DNA of 64,000 bases from Hydrogenovibrio sp. SC-1 (GCF_002848135.1 NZ_PKGB01000004.1:112953-176952); one strand, 5' to 3'; shown: positions 36,876-47,787, counted from the first letter of the stretch. The notes: generated by a model not told the origin, from the letters alone. Numbers and translations: made by a program.

Positions 36876-37703
36876 GTGAACGATAAAGAATTTGATTTTA
36901 CTGATGATGATTTTGCGCAAGTAAAATCATTGGTTTATGGGTTTGCTGGGATTGACTTAAACGAATCGAAAAAGAATTTGGTTTATAATCGCCTGGCAAA
37001 GCGTATTCGTTTTTTAGAAATGAATTCATTTTCTGAGTATTTAAAATATGTCAAGGCTCAGGGAGAGTCAGAGTTTGTTCACTTAATTAATGCCATTACC
37101 ACTAATCTAACCTTCTTTTTTCGTGAAAATCATCACTTCGAATATTTAGCTAATACCATTATCCCGAGTCTATTGCAAAAGAATCAAGCCAGTAAGAAGA
37201 TTCGAATATGGTCAGCAGGCTGCTCTACCGGGGAAGAACCTTATTCAATTGCCATTGTGCTTAAGGAAGCGACCCCCAGTGACTGGGATGCGCGCGTGCT
37301 TGCTACTGATTTAGATACCAATGTGGTTCAGACAGGTCAAGATGGGGTTTATAAAATTGATCGACTAAAAGGGGTCTCTGAAGCACGGGTAAAACGCTGG
37401 TTTATGAAAGGGAGTGGTTCTCGAGAAGGGTTTGTTAAAGTGAAACCCGAATTACAGCAAATTATTGATTTTGGACAAATCAATCTAATGAATGAGTGGC
37501 CAATTAAAGAGGCGATCGATGTCATTTTTTGTCGAAACGTGGTGATTTATTTTGATAAAACAACCCAAGCCAAACTATTTGATCGTTATGCCAATTTGTT
37601 GCCAGATGACGGGCATTTATTGGTGGGGCATTCTGAATCTTTATATAAAGTGACGGATCGTTTTAAACTGCTTGGGCAAACAATTTATCAAAAAATAAAA
37701 TAA
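36876..37703 (+). CDS. cheR: Chemotaxis methyltransferase CheR
   Basis: CheR methylates glutamates of MCP receptors using S-adenosylmethionine. It has 275 residues. The helical N-terminal domain precedes the methyltransferase domain with RIWSAGCSTGEEPYSIAIVL (SAM binding), ATDLDTNVVQTGQDGVY and DVIFCRNVVIYF. The start is GTG 36876, with AAGGAAG upstream. It is divergent from the FliK-like gene and followed by cheB after 115 bases. Confidence 0.97.
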   Translation: MNDKEFDFTDDDFAQVKSLVYGFAGIDLNESKKNLVYNRLAKRIRFLEMNSFSEYLKYVKAQGESEFVHLINAITTNLTFFFRENHHFEYLANTIIPSLLQKNQASKKIRIWSAGCSTGEEPYSIAIVLKEATPSDWDARVLATDLDTNVVQTGQDGVYKIDRLKGVSEARVKRWFMKGSGSREGFVKVKPELQQIIDFGQINLMNEWPIKEAIDVIFCRNVVIYFDKTTQAKLFDRYANLLPDDGHLLVGHSESLYKVTDRFKLLGQTIYQKIK

Positions 37704-37818
37704 AATAGTGCTGAAAATAATCATAAAGCGTGTACGGATATTGATTTGAGCGTCCAAAAAAAGAGTTGAATGTAAAATTATTTTCAAAGATAGATAAGAA
37801 ATGAAATAAGGAAGGGAT

Positions 37819-38949
37819 ATGGCTAAGGTAAAAGTACTGATTGTTGACGACTCAGCATTGGTCAGGCAAATGTTGCAGGAAATGTTAAATGAAGATACTG
37901 ACATCGAAGTTGTTGGTACTGCCTCAGACCCTTATGACGCTAGAGAAAAAGTTAAGCAATTACACCCAGATGTTCTTACTTTAGATGTTGAGATGCCCAA
38001 AATGGATGGTGTGACCTTTTTAAAGAACCTAATGCGTCTCCATCCGTTACCGGTCGTAATGGTATCTACGCTCACAGAAAAAGGTGCGGGTATTACCTTT
38101 GAAGCTTTAGACTTAGGGGCGGTGGATTTTGTCACTAAGCCAAAAATCAACTTACGGAATACGTTTGAAGCCTATGCGTCAGAAATTCGTCATAAAGTAA
38201 AGACCGCAGCAAAAGTCTCTAAAGAACAGTTGGAAAGACAGTATGAGCGTTATGTGGCTAACAAAAAACATTCGCCCACCGTTTTATCTGCCGCGGTACA
38301 ACCTGTTTCACGCGTATCCGAAAAATATAGTGCGGATGTCATTGTTCAAAAGAAAGCGCCAGGAAAGCCCATTAACCATTCTGATGTTATTATTGCGCTT
38401 GGTGCCTCAACGGGCGGGACAGAAGCGATTAAAGAAGTGTTGATGCGTTTACCAAAAGAAACCCCTCCAATTGTCATTACGCAACATATTCCGTCAGCAT
38501 TTAGTTTGCCATTCGCCCAACGGATGAATACTGTCAGTGAAATGACAGTCGTGCAAGCGGAAGATCGTCAGCCTATTCAATTTGGCTATGTCTATATTGC
38601 GCCAGGTGACAAGCACTTGCTCATTGAAGCGACCGCATCAGGCTATATTTGCCGCTTGAATGATGGTCCGCCAGTAAATCGTCATAAGCCTTCAGTCGAT
38701 GTCATGTTTCGAACCGTTGTACAAAGTCATGGCAAAAATGCAGTGGGGGTGTTATTGACTGGGATGGGTGCGGATGGTGCCAAGGGGTTAAAAGAGCTTC
38801 AGGAAATTGGCGTGCCGACCATTGCTCAGGATCAAAAGACCAGCGTCGTCTGGGGAATGCCGGGTGAGGCAGTAAAAATGGGTGCTGCAGACCATGTTTT
38901 ATCTTTAGAGCAGGTACCTGCTAAGATTCTTGAGCTTGTCAAAAAATAA
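37819..38949 (+). CDS. cheB: Chemotaxis methylesterase/deamidase CheB
   Basis: CheB removes receptor methyl groups and deamidates receptors when phosphorylated by CheA. It has 376 residues: a receiver domain with phosphoacceptor Asp near residue 56 (LTLDVEMPKMDG), then the esterase domain with Ser in ALGASTGGTEAI, His in ITQHIPSAFS and Asp in LLTGMGADGAKG. The ribosome site AAGGAAGGGA precedes ATG 37819. Pairs functionally with cheR upstream. Confidence 0.98.
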   Translation: MAKVKVLIVDDSALVRQMLQEMLNEDTDIEVVGTASDPYDAREKVKQLHPDVLTLDVEMPKMDGVTFLKNLMRLHPLPVVMVSTLTEKGAGITFEALDLGAVDFVTKPKINLRNTFEAYASEIRHKVKTAAKVSKEQLERQYERYVANKKHSPTVLSAAVQPVSRVSEKYSADVIVQKKAPGKPINHSDVIIALGASTGGTEAIKEVLMRLPKETPPIVITQHIPSAFSLPFAQRMNTVSEMTVVQAEDRQPIQFGYVYIAPGDKHLLIEATASGYICRLNDGPPVNRHKPSVDVMFRTVVQSHGKNAVGVLLTGMGADGAKGLKELQEIGVPTIAQDQKTSVVWGMPGEAVKMGAADHVLSLEQVPAKILELVKK

Positions 38950-39019
38950 TTTCCTTGCGACCTGATCACTTCAGCGGCTTAGTCAAAGCCGCTAAATTCC
39001 TGTAAGACGTTATAGTGTC

Positions 39020-39036
39020 TTGGCATATAAAATGCT
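39020..39036 (+). promoter_or_regulatory. Possible sigma-54 promoter of the MCP gene
   Basis: TTGGCATATAAAATGCT has GG at 39022-39023 and GC at 39034-39035, ten bases apart. The -24 element TTGGCA is perfect; the -12 element ATGC has one mismatch. It lies 37 bases before the MCP start. Confidence 0.5.
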
Positions 39037-39073
39037 TTAGATTTTCAAGATTTTTCGATTAAGGGTGAAAGAT

Positions 39074-40294
39074 ATGTTGCATATCATTAAGCAGTACTGG
39101 CCAGCTTGGCTGGTGACATTGGTTGGAGCAGGGGTTGTCTTTATTGACATTCCTTATATTGACGTCGTTGCGATATTGGCTGTGTCAATCGTATGGTCTT
39201 TAATGGCGTCCCGTGGAAAGCCGCAAGACGCGCAACCAACGGATGTGACATTGAGTAAAAAAGATGAATCTGCTTTAAACTTTGATGCAACGGTAATCGA
39301 TGATTCGTTGCAGGTGATTATGAACGATATTGATTCGGTGGTGGATCAAGAGGTTGAAGTGGTTCGTGGTGAGTTGCTTCAAGTAAAAGAGTTAATTGCG
39401 GAAGCCATTGATACCTTGAATGACAGTTTTAGCGGGTTACATAGCCAAACCCAAGCAGAATATCAATTAGTGGTGTCCTTGCTGGATAACTTGGGTGGCT
39501 CAGGCGAGGGAATGAGTATTCAGCAATTCTCATCAGAGATTAAAACGGTTTTAAGTACCTTGATTACCCTGCTGAAAAACTCAAGTAAGCGCAGTAATGA
39601 AACGGTCGATAAAATTGACGATATGGTCGACCAGATCGAATCCATCTTTACCCTACTTGAAGATGTCAAAGGGATTGCTGATCAAACCAATTTATTGGCT
39701 TTGAATGCGGCGATTGAAGCGGCTAGAGCGGGTGAGGCTGGTCGTGGGTTTGCGGTTGTGGCTGATGAAGTCCGTAAGCTTTCATTGAATTCAAACCAAT
39801 TGAATGAGCAAATTCGTAAGCAAGCAGAAAAAGCTAAGCACACGGTCGATCATGTCCGACAATTGGTGAGCGATACGGCAGCAAAAGATATGAAGGAAGC
39901 TAATTCCTCGCAAGATCAAGTGACTGTGTTAATTCGTGATTTAGAGGATATGAATGAAGGAATTTCTCATAAATTAGGCGATGTATCGGGCATTATTTCT
40001 GAAATTGAAGTCAGTGTTTCAAATGCAATGCGCTCCCTACAGTTTGAAGATATTGTCCGTCAGTTGGTGGAGCAGGTGCTCAACCACCTTGAAAACCTGA
40101 GTGGGTTCTCGCACGAAATCAATCGTTTTATCGAGCAGAGCAAGGCTGATCCAGTTCAGTCAGTCGAGGAACACAGAGAGCGTTTAGAAGGGTTTAGAAA
40201 TACCATCCATCAAGAGCGACAGCATATTGAGTCGAAGCGGATGAGACGCGTTTCATCTGACTCTATGGAAGAGGGCGATATTGATTTGTTCTAG
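39074..40294 (+). CDS. Membrane-anchored methyl-accepting chemotaxis protein without a sensor domain
   Basis: This 406-residue protein has two adjacent hydrophobic helices at the N-terminus (about 8-25 and 28-46) with only a short turn between them, so it has no periplasmic ligand domain. A helical region leads to the signalling tip [35 protein letters not shown], the MCP hairpin that contacts CheW and CheA. The C-terminus ends GDIDLF rather than the CheR-docking NWETF. I chose ATG 39074 because the alternative GTG 39065 overlaps the AAGGG ribosome site. It probably senses membrane or cytoplasmic state, or an unknown partner. Confidence 0.92.
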   Translation: MLHIIKQYWPAWLVTLVGAGVVFIDIPYIDVVAILAVSIVWSLMASRGKPQDAQPTDVTLSKKDESALNFDATVIDDSLQVIMNDIDSVVDQEVEVVRGELLQVKELIAEAIDTLNDSFSGLHSQTQAEYQLVVSLLDNLGGSGEGMSIQQFSSEIKTVLSTLITLLKNSSKRSNETVDKIDDMVDQIESIFTLLEDVKGIADQTNLLALNAAIEAARAGEAGRGFAVVADEVRKLSLNSNQLNEQIRKQAEKAKHTVDHVRQLVSDTAAKDMKEANSSQDQVTVLIRDLEDMNEGISHKLGDVSGIISEIEVSVSNAMRSLQFEDIVRQLVEQVLNHLENLSGFSHEINRFIEQSKADPVQSVEEHRERLEGFRNTIHQERQHIESKRMRRVSSDSMEEGDIDLF

Positions 40295-40311
40295 GTTTAA
40301 AACACCTTCAT

Positions 40312-40339
40312 AAAAAAAGCACCAGAAGGTGCTTTTTTT
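40312..40339. terminator. Bidirectional terminator after the MCP gene
   Basis: AAAAAAAGCACC (40312-40323) pairs with GGTGCTTTTTTT (40328-40339) around AGAA. It lies between the convergent MCP gene and the small membrane-protein gene and can serve both. Confidence 0.9.
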
Positions 40340-40359
40340 ATGGCAATATCAAAGTTAAA

Positions 40360-40644
40360 TCACGAAACCATATTGCCCATTTCGCTATTCCAAAAGCTAC
40401 CAAAAATTAGGCTAAAGAAAATGCCAGTGGCAAAAACAATATACCAATACCGTCTCATTTTATTTTCCGTATGAATGACTTCCGCTGATACGGTTTCTTC
40501 ATCCGGACGATCCTTAAAGAAAATAATCATAAACCCAATCGCGGAAATAAACCCAGCAATGTTGGCCAAGTAGTGAATCCCCGTTACCATAGAAGCAATG
40601 CCTAGGGTTAGGATGATTAAATAAGTGATTAATATATTTTTCAT
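40360..40644 (-). CDS. Small hypothetical membrane protein
   Basis: This 94-residue protein has three hydrophobic segments: about 4-22, 24-44 and 68-86, separated by a charged loop (FKDRPDEETVSAEVIHTENKMRR). No family is recognised. It is a single gene on the minus strand with the shared terminator just beyond its stop. Length, composition and a clean ATG support it as real. Confidence 0.6.
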   Translation of the reverse strand: MKNILITYLIILTLGIASMVTGIHYLANIAGFISAIGFMIIFFKDRPDEETVSAEVIHTENKMRRYWYIVFATGIFFSLIFGSFWNSEMGNMVS

Positions 40645-40717
40645 AAAGTAAATCTCAATTTTTTAAAATGAATGGCTAACGTCAGTGCGAATTATTCTAG
40701 TCGTTTGGAGGGAGAAA

Positions 40718-41035
40718 ATGTTGAAATTATGTTTTTTTGTACCTGAAAGTCATTTGGAAAGTGTCAAAGAGGCTGTGTTTTCTCAGGGGGCAGGCAAGAT
40801 TGGCCAATATGACCAGTGTTGCTGGCAAGTCAAAGGCATGGGGCAGTTTCGGCCTTTAAAGGGCAGTCAACCTTATCTTGGCCAAGCTAACCAGCTAGAA
40901 GTTGTTGAAGAATACCGAGTTGAAATGGTGTTGGAAAGAAAGTTTTTGAAGGCGGTGATTATGGCCTTAAAAGACAGTCATCCTTATGAAGAGCCTGCTT
41001 TTGAAGTGTTTGAAATGGTAAAAATTGATCAATGA
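40718..41035 (+). CDS. Nif3/YqfO-insert-like protein
   Basis: This 105-residue protein resembles the small dimerisation domain found alone or inside Nif3-family proteins: LCFFVPESHLESVKEAVFSQGAGKIGQYDQCCWQVKGMGQFRPLKGSQPYLG, ending HPYEEPAFEVFEM. The HPYEEPA motif is characteristic. Stand-alone versions are small cytoplasmic proteins of unknown function, related in fold to CutA and PII. I chose ATG 40718 because GGAGGGAG lies directly upstream. Confidence 0.8.
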   Translation: MLKLCFFVPESHLESVKEAVFSQGAGKIGQYDQCCWQVKGMGQFRPLKGSQPYLGQANQLEVVEEYRVEMVLERKFLKAVIMALKDSHPYEEPAFEVFEMVKIDQ

Positions 41036-41189
41036 AGTGGATTAGTAAAATGAAACGGTATAAAAGCGAATTAAATAGTACTATTTGTTAATATAAATTT
41101 ATTAAATTACTAACGATAGAATATTTGTTAAACTGCAATCTAGTTAATTTTTTAACTAATCCTCCTATTTGGTATTCAGTTTGTAATAC

Positions 41190-41226
41190 AGCCCCAATAC
41201 TTTTATTCAGTGTCGGGGCTTTTTTA
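41190..41226 (+). terminator. Terminator between the Nif3-like gene and the FKBP gene
   Basis: AGCCCC (41190-41195) pairs with GGGGCT (41215-41220), and the inner ATACT pairs with AGTGT, followed by a T-run on the plus strand. The stem can also form on the minus strand, 22 bases beyond the FKBP stop. Confidence 0.8.
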
Positions 41227-41247
41227 TTGCAAAACTCAAATACCTAT

Positions 41248-41955
41248 CTAATCTTCAGATTTTGCAGTATTGTTGACTTTAATTAAGTGCAAAGTAAAGA
41301 TTAATGTTTCGTTAGGTCCAATCACTTTACCCGCACCTTGAGAACCGTAAGCTAAAGCTGGTGGGATAAAGATTTCCCACTTGGCACCCGGTTTCATTTG
41401 TTTTAATGCTTCACGCCAACCTTGAATGACATCAGTCATTTTGAATTCGAGTGGGGTGCCACGATTATAGGAACTGTCAAATTCGGTACCGTCAATGAGG
41501 GTACCGCGATAGTGTGCAACCAACTTATCATCTTCAGTCGGTGGAGTGCCTTTTCCGGGTAGAATAACTTTGTATTGCAAGCCAGATGGCATCACCTTAA
41601 CGCCTTCTTTGTTTTTGTTTTCGGTTAAAAAGGCTTGCCCTTGTTGTGCGTTCACTTCGGCCAATTTTTTACGTTGCTCGGCCTGTTTTGCCATCACTTG
41701 TTGTTTAATGGCTTCAACGGCGTCCTTCATCTGTTGTTGTGATAATTGTAAATCACGTCTTTCAAAGGTATCTTTCATCCCTGCTGTTAAGGCGGGAATG
41801 TCGATCTCTACGCCTTGCTGACGAAAGTTGTTTGCCAAATCCGCTCCAAGTGCGTAGCTGGCTTTTTGTTCATTCGTTTTCAGGTCGGTGTTATTGGCAA
41901 AAGCCATGGTAGTGAAACAGCTGCCAATTAAAACAGCACAAAGTTTTTTGTTCAT
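41248..41955 (-). CDS. Periplasmic FKBP-type peptidyl-prolyl isomerase (Mip/FkpA-like)
   Basis: This 235-residue exported protein accelerates proline isomerisation in envelope proteins. A signal peptide (KKLCAVLIGSCFTTMAFA) ends near residue 19. A helical dimerisation domain follows (ASYALGADLANNFRQQGVEID), then a long Gln-rich helix, and the FKBP domain from about 120 (YKVILPGKGTPPTEDDKLVAHYRGTLIDGTEFDSSYNRG, then GWREALKQMKPGAKWEIFIPPALAYG). I chose ATG 41953-41955, which starts the signal peptide, over an in-frame ATG 11 codons upstream. Confidence 0.93.
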   Translation of the reverse strand: MNKKLCAVLIGSCFTTMAFANNTDLKTNEQKASYALGADLANNFRQQGVEIDIPALTAGMKDTFERRDLQLSQQQMKDAVEAIKQQVMAKQAEQRKKLAEVNAQQGQAFLTENKNKEGVKVMPSGLQYKVILPGKGTPPTEDDKLVAHYRGTLIDGTEFDSSYNRGTPLEFKMTDVIQGWREALKQMKPGAKWEIFIPPALAYGSQGAGKVIGPNETLIFTLHLIKVNNTAKSED

Positions 41956-41985
41956 AGATCTTCTCAAATGATAGTGAGTGGAATC

Positions 41986-42019
41986 CATTAAAAATGACCA
42001 GGCCTGGCCATTTTTAATG
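41986..42019. terminator. Terminator between trxB and the FKBP gene, on CCAGGCCTGG copy 7
   Basis: The arms CATTAAAAATG (41986-41996) and CATTTTTAATG (42009-42019) flank the palindrome core at 41998-42007, with a single A/C mismatch. It is placed 16 bases after the trxB stop on the minus strand. Confidence 0.8.
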
Positions 42020-42034
42020 CGTGATTAAGCTTGT

Positions 42035-43006
<972 letters not shown>

Positions 43007-43248
43007 TTATAATAGGTCAAAATTTAGAGCATTTAACGGAAGTTCTTTGGTGTATGATCTTAAACGAAATTGGTATCAATTGTGTCAATGATTAAAGAAA
43101 TCGACAACCATCCCACGAACTCAACGCAAATTAATGTGCTAAAATTCTAGCAATTTTCTTGCAGTTGTACAGTTTAATTTCAGTCAGCTTAATGCCAGCT
43201 TAATTTTATCTTTTTTTTGAATCTGCCCGTAAAGGTTTATGATTATTT

Positions 43249-45747
43249 ATGTCTTTTAAAACTGCGAAGCCGTCTGCATCGACATCACTAGAATCAGGGG
43301 TGCCTGAAAAGCGCCAATATGATTGGATTGTTAAAGATGCCATCTTGTTGATTTGCATTGGGCTTTCAATCTTTTTATTTGTGGTTTTATTCAGCTATGA
43401 TCCAGCTGACCCTGGATTCGAGACCGTTGGAAAAGGTCAGCAACCTCAAAATTATGGCGGTGCAACGGGCGCTTGGTTATCTTCGTTTGTGCTGTATGTA
43501 TTTGGGGTTTTCGGCTTTTTGATTCCCTTCGGATTATTGTTTGCCGGAATTGTTACCCTCAAAATTCGGGATCAGGCTCGACTAGATTTGTTGCATTTTG
43601 GTCTCAGTTTGCTGGGGTTGATACTGGTTATTTTGTCAGGTGCTGGCTTAGCTGCTTTATATTTGGAGCCTAACCAAACGTTTATTCAGTTGCCCTATTC
43701 CGGCGGAGGGGTTGTCGGTTACGAATTGAGTCAGTCTTTAGTGAATGGGGTAGACCTATTGGGCGCGACTTTAGTCTTACTTGTCCTCTTTGCATTGGCA
43801 TTTAGTTTAATGACCAGCTTTTCATGGCTAACCATTATGGATGCAACAGGGATGGTGCTTTGTCATTTGTTTGATCAGCTGATGCATGGCGGGCGAAAGC
43901 TTCAGCCTAAATTGTCAAAGTTAACGATTAAAAAATCAGCGAAGCCTGTAGAACCTTCAACAAAACACAATAACCTCGCCATTTCTGATAAAGGTCAAGA
44001 CCGAGCTGTCACTCAGGAAACTGAGGAAAAAACCGAAAAATCACCGAAAATTCTCAGTGCGCTTGCCACCAAAATCAAACCGAAGAAAGTCAAGCCAGAA
44101 CCTAGTATTAAGTCGGAACCTAAAATTGGTGATGATGTCGACACCTTACAAATCGAGAGTAAAACGTCTCAGTCGAAAGATGTGGATGTTGCACATTCAG
44201 TTAAGGTTGGCAAAAAGGTGGTTTCAACCGGGCAACCGCCCGTGGTTATCTCGGGAGAATTGCCCAGCGTGGAATTATTGGCGCCGGTTCCAGAGTATGA
44301 TGAAGGCTTTTCAGAAGATGAGTTAACGGCATTGTCACTCCTTTTGGAACAACGACTTAAAGAGTTTGGTGTAACGGTCAAAGTTGAAGCCGTTCAACCG
44401 GGTCCCGTGGTGACTCGGTTTGAAGTGCTGCCTGCACCGGGTGTGAAGGTAAGTCAAATCAATAATTTATCTAAAGATCTTGCTAGGGTTTTGTCGGTCA
44501 AGTCGGTGCGGGTGGTTGATATTATTCCAGGTAAATCGGTGGTGGGGATAGAAATTCCCAATGAAGAACGGGAAGTGGTGAGTTTTAGAGAAGTCATTTC
44601 CTCATCCGAATTTCAAAGCTCAAAATCGCCCCTAACCGTTGCGCTAGGCAAAGATATTGCCGGAAAAACGGTGATTGCCGATATTGGCAAAATGCCGCAT
44701 TTATTGGTGGCGGGCACCACCGGTTCTGGTAAATCGGTGGGCGTTAATAGCATGATCTTGAGTTTGCTTTATAAAAGCACACCAGAAGAAGTTCGGCTGA
44801 TTATGGTCGACCCCAAAATGTTGGAATTGTCGATATACGAAGACATTCCCCATTTGTTGACCCCCGTTGTTACTGATATGTCAGAGGCCGCCAATGCATT
44901 GCGTTGGTGTGTGTTTGAAATGGATAGACGCTATCAACTAATGGCAAAACTCGGGGTTCGTAATATCGCTGGCTATAATGCTAAAGTCAAAGGGGCAATT
45001 GATAAAGGAGAGCCCATAACCGATCCTCTTTATCAGCAACCAGCTAATTTTGGCCATGAGATGTCTGAACCACCGCCAACTTTGGAACCCTTGCCCTATA
45101 TAGTGGTGGTGGTTGATGAATTTGCCGATATGATTATGGTGGTTGGTAAAGAGGTTGAACAGCTGATTGCGCGTATCGCACAGAAAGCAAGAGCGGCGGG
45201 TATTCACTTGATTTTGGCCACGCAACGTCCGTCGGTGAATGTGATTACCGGGTTGATTAAAGCGAATATTCCCACGCGGATTTCCTTTATGGTCAATACT
45301 AAAATTGACTCTAGAACCATTCTAGATCAGGGTGGAGCCGAGCAGTTGCTTGGTATGGGGGACATGCTCTTTATGCCGCCGGGTACAGGTTCACCTAAAC
45401 GTGTTCATGGTGCCTTTATGTCCGATGAAGAAGTCCATTCTGTAGTGAGTTTTGTTAAGTCTCAAGGCGAACCGCAATATCTTGAAAGTGTGACGCAAGC
45501 GAATCAGGCCGATAAGGCCAATAATACCCTGGAAGAAGATGCTGAACAGGATTTACTTTATGATCAAATCGTGGCATTTGTGATTGAGAATCAACGGGTG
45601 TCGGTTTCTTTGGTGCAGCGTCAGTTTAAAATTGGTTATAACCGAGCGGCCCGAATTGTTGAAGCGATGGAAGCGGCTGGTGTGGTATCGCCCATGAAGG
45701 CCAATGGTAATCGTGATGTGCTTGCGAAAAAGCTAGCTGATGACTGA
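43249..45747 (+). CDS. ftsK: DNA translocase FtsK
   Basis: FtsK pumps DNA at the septum and activates XerCD at dif. It has 832 residues: four N-terminal membrane helices (about 30-190), a Lys/Glu/Ser-rich linker (about 210-330), and a RecA-like motor with Walker A VAGTTGSGKSVGVNSM near 488 and DEFADMIMV as Walker B. The C-terminal gamma winged helix (LYDQIVAFVIENQRVSVSLVQRQFKIGYNRAARIVEAMEAAGVV) reads KOPS sites. The linker is far shorter than in E. coli. Followed by lolA and rarA, the common order. Confidence 0.98.
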   Translation: MSFKTAKPSASTSLESGVPEKRQYDWIVKDAILLICIGLSIFLFVVLFSYDPADPGFETVGKGQQPQNYGGATGAWLSSFVLYVFGVFGFLIPFGLLFAGIVTLKIRDQARLDLLHFGLSLLGLILVILSGAGLAALYLEPNQTFIQLPYSGGGVVGYELSQSLVNGVDLLGATLVLLVLFALAFSLMTSFSWLTIMDATGMVLCHLFDQLMHGGRKLQPKLSKLTIKKSAKPVEPSTKHNNLAISDKGQDRAVTQETEEKTEKSPKILSALATKIKPKKVKPEPSIKSEPKIGDDVDTLQIESKTSQSKDVDVAHSVKVGKKVVSTGQPPVVISGELPSVELLAPVPEYDEGFSEDELTALSLLLEQRLKEFGVTVKVEAVQPGPVVTRFEVLPAPGVKVSQINNLSKDLARVLSVKSVRVVDIIPGKSVVGIEIPNEEREVVSFREVISSSEFQSSKSPLTVALGKDIAGKTVIADIGKMPHLLVAGTTGSGKSVGVNSMILSLLYKSTPEEVRLIMVDPKMLELSIYEDIPHLLTPVVTDMSEAANALRWCVFEMDRRYQLMAKLGVRNIAGYNAKVKGAIDKGEPITDPLYQQPANFGHEMSEPPPTLEPLPYIVVVVDEFADMIMVVGKEVEQLIARIAQKARAAGIHLILATQRPSVNVITGLIKANIPTRISFMVNTKIDSRTILDQGGAEQLLGMGDMLFMPPGTGSPKRVHGAFMSDEEVHSVVSFVKSQGEPQYLESVTQANQADKANNTLEEDAEQDLLYDQIVAFVIENQRVSVSLVQRQFKIGYNRAARIVEAMEAAGVVSPMKANGNRDVLAKKLADD

Positions 45748-45778
45748 TGCTTAATCTCCAAATCAAAAAGGAAAGTAA

Positions 45779-46411
45779 TTGACCCCCTTACGTAAACTAT
45801 GTTTGACAGCCTGCATCTGGGCAATGAGCTTACCAGCAATGAGTGCGAAAGCTGACTTAGCCGATTTAACCCAGTTTGTGAACAATCTGAAAACCTTTCG
45901 TGCCAGCTTTGAACAGGTGCAACCAGACGAAGCCCTTTTTCAACAAAATCGTGCCAGTGGTTATTTTGTACTACAACGACCCGGTCATTTGCGCTGGGTT
46001 TATGAAAGCCCTGAACCGCAACAAATTGTGTCAGATGGTGTGAATGTCTGGGTGTACGATGAAGAGCTGGATCAGGTTACGGTGCAGTCGCTCAATCGCG
46101 TTGAAGCGGATTTTCCACTGAGTTGGTTGCTTTACCGAGAACCTCTGTCGGAACGGTTTAATATTTTAGCGGGTGACAAAAAAGAAGGCGTGAGTTGGTA
46201 TAACCTACAACCCAAACAAGGCACTTTCTTTCAGAGTCTCGAAGTGGCGATTAAGGGTGGGCAATTGGTGCAGATTTGGATGTATCAGAATGCTGATAAT
46301 GTTACCAAAGTCGCTTTTAATAATATTGCCCAAAATGAACCTATCCAGCCTGAACAGTTCCAGTTTACTCCGCCGAAAGGCGTTGATGTGATTGGTCAAG
46401 TTCAGCCTTAG
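45779..46411 (+). CDS. lolA: Outer-membrane lipoprotein carrier LolA
   Basis: LolA carries lipoproteins across the periplasm from LolCDE to LolB. It has 210 residues with a signal peptide ending near MSAKA (residue 25). The mature part begins LADLTQFVNNLKTFRASFEQ and contains SGYFVLQRPGHLRWVYESPEPQQIVSDG, the family core. The start is TTG 45779, with AGGA six bases upstream; no closer ATG gives the signal peptide. It lies between ftsK and rarA as in E. coli. Confidence 0.95.
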   Translation: MTPLRKLCLTACIWAMSLPAMSAKADLADLTQFVNNLKTFRASFEQVQPDEALFQQNRASGYFVLQRPGHLRWVYESPEPQQIVSDGVNVWVYDEELDQVTVQSLNRVEADFPLSWLLYREPLSERFNILAGDKKEGVSWYNLQPKQGTFFQSLEVAIKGGQLVQIWMYQNADNVTKVAFNNIAQNEPIQPEQFQFTPPKGVDVIGQVQP

Positions 46412-46425
46412 GTGTTTAGAGCGTG

Positions 46426-47763
46426 ATGACAGAAATTAAGGCGTATCAACCCTTATCGGATCGTTTGAGACCGCAAACCCTTGAGGAGTTTGTTGGTCAA
46501 ACACATCTGTTGGGCGAAAAGCGTGCCTTGTCGAAGTTGTTTGCCTCAAAACGATTACACTCGATGATCTTTTGGGGACCACCGGGAACTGGAAAAACAA
46601 CGCTGGCTCGCCTCATTGCCAAGCAATCTGATTTACAATTTTTAAGCCTGTCTGCCGTGTTAGATGGGGTTAAAGAAGTGCGAGCGGCAGTCGAACAAGC
46701 CAAGTTGCATCGGCAACAATTCCAGCAAGGTAGTGTTTTGTTTGTTGATGAAGTACATCGGTTTAATAAAGCGCAGCAGGATGCCTTTCTGCCCTATGTG
46801 GAAGATGGCACCTTTATTTTTATCGGTGCGACTACCGAGAATCCATCTTTTGAACTCAATAACGCTTTGCTTTCTCGAGCGCGTGTCTATGTATTACGGG
46901 ATTTGGATTCTGAAGACTTAGAAAAAGTATTGCAACGCGGCCTAGCATTATTAAGCGACGATCAGCAAACAACAGTGACCATTGAAGAGGATGCGAAAGC
47001 AGCTCTGATTCACTATGCCGATGGTGATGCGCGGCGGTTATTAAATGTTTTAGAGCAGGTCGTTGATTTTATTGAAACGCCTGAAAATCAACCAGGCCAA
47101 GCTGTATTAACGCTGGAGAATTGCAAGGAAGTGATTCAGGGCGGCTTACGTCGTTTCGACAAGGGCGGCGAAGCGTTTTATGATCAGATTTCGGCATTAC
47201 ATAAATCGGTGCGAGGGTCAGATGCCAATGCGGCTTTGTATTGGTTAACGCGAATGTTAGATGGTGGTGTTGACGCACGCTATTTGGCGCGACGTCTGAT
47301 TCGAATGGCCAGTGAAGAGATTGGCAATGCTGACGTAAAAGCCTTGCAAGTTGCGGTGAATGCAGCAGAAGCCTATGAACGTCTTGGTTCGCCAGAAGGC
47401 GATTTAGCTTTGGCGCAGGCCGCCGTTTATTTAGCGGTAGCGCCCAAGTCCAATGCGGTCTATATGGCTTATAAGGCGGCCTTGAAAGACGTCAAACTGC
47501 AAGGGACCGAAGATGTACCTTTACATTTGCGTAATGCGCCCACCAAATTAATGACAGGACTGGGATATGGAGAAGGCTATCGCTATGCGCATGATGAGCC
47601 GGAAGCCTATGCAGCAGGGGAGTGTTACTTCCCTGAAGATATGCCTGTTCGTGAATATTATCAACCAGTTAACCGCGGGTTGGAAATTAAAATTTCCGAA
47701 AAAATTCAACGTTTAAAAGCGATGGATGCCAACGCAATTTATAAACGGCGTGCGGATGATTGA
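46426..47763 (+). CDS. rarA: Replication-associated recombination protein RarA (MgsA)
   Basis: RarA is a clamp-loader-like AAA+ ATPase acting at stalled forks. It has 445 residues from ATG 46426; GTG 46423, one codon earlier, is also possible. Walker A is WGPPGTGKTTLARLIAKQ near residue 49, Walker B FVDEVHRFNKAQQDAFLP, sensor GATTENPSFELNNALLSRARVY. The C-terminal tetramerisation part contains SVRGSDANAALYWLTRML. It is 11 bases or so beyond lolA and followed by crcB. Confidence 0.97.
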   Translation: MTEIKAYQPLSDRLRPQTLEEFVGQTHLLGEKRALSKLFASKRLHSMIFWGPPGTGKTTLARLIAKQSDLQFLSLSAVLDGVKEVRAAVEQAKLHRQQFQQGSVLFVDEVHRFNKAQQDAFLPYVEDGTFIFIGATTENPSFELNNALLSRARVYVLRDLDSEDLEKVLQRGLALLSDDQQTTVTIEEDAKAALIHYADGDARRLLNVLEQVVDFIETPENQPGQAVLTLENCKEVIQGGLRRFDKGGEAFYDQISALHKSVRGSDANAALYWLTRMLDGGVDARYLARRLIRMASEEIGNADVKALQVAVNAAEAYERLGSPEGDLALAQAAVYLAVAPKSNAVYMAYKAALKDVKLQGTEDVPLHLRNAPTKLMTGLGYGEGYRYAHDEPEAYAAGECYFPEDMPVREYYQPVNRGLEIKISEKIQRLKAMDANAIYKRRADD

Positions 47764-47787
47764 TTCCAATAGAGAGGAAACCCTTTG

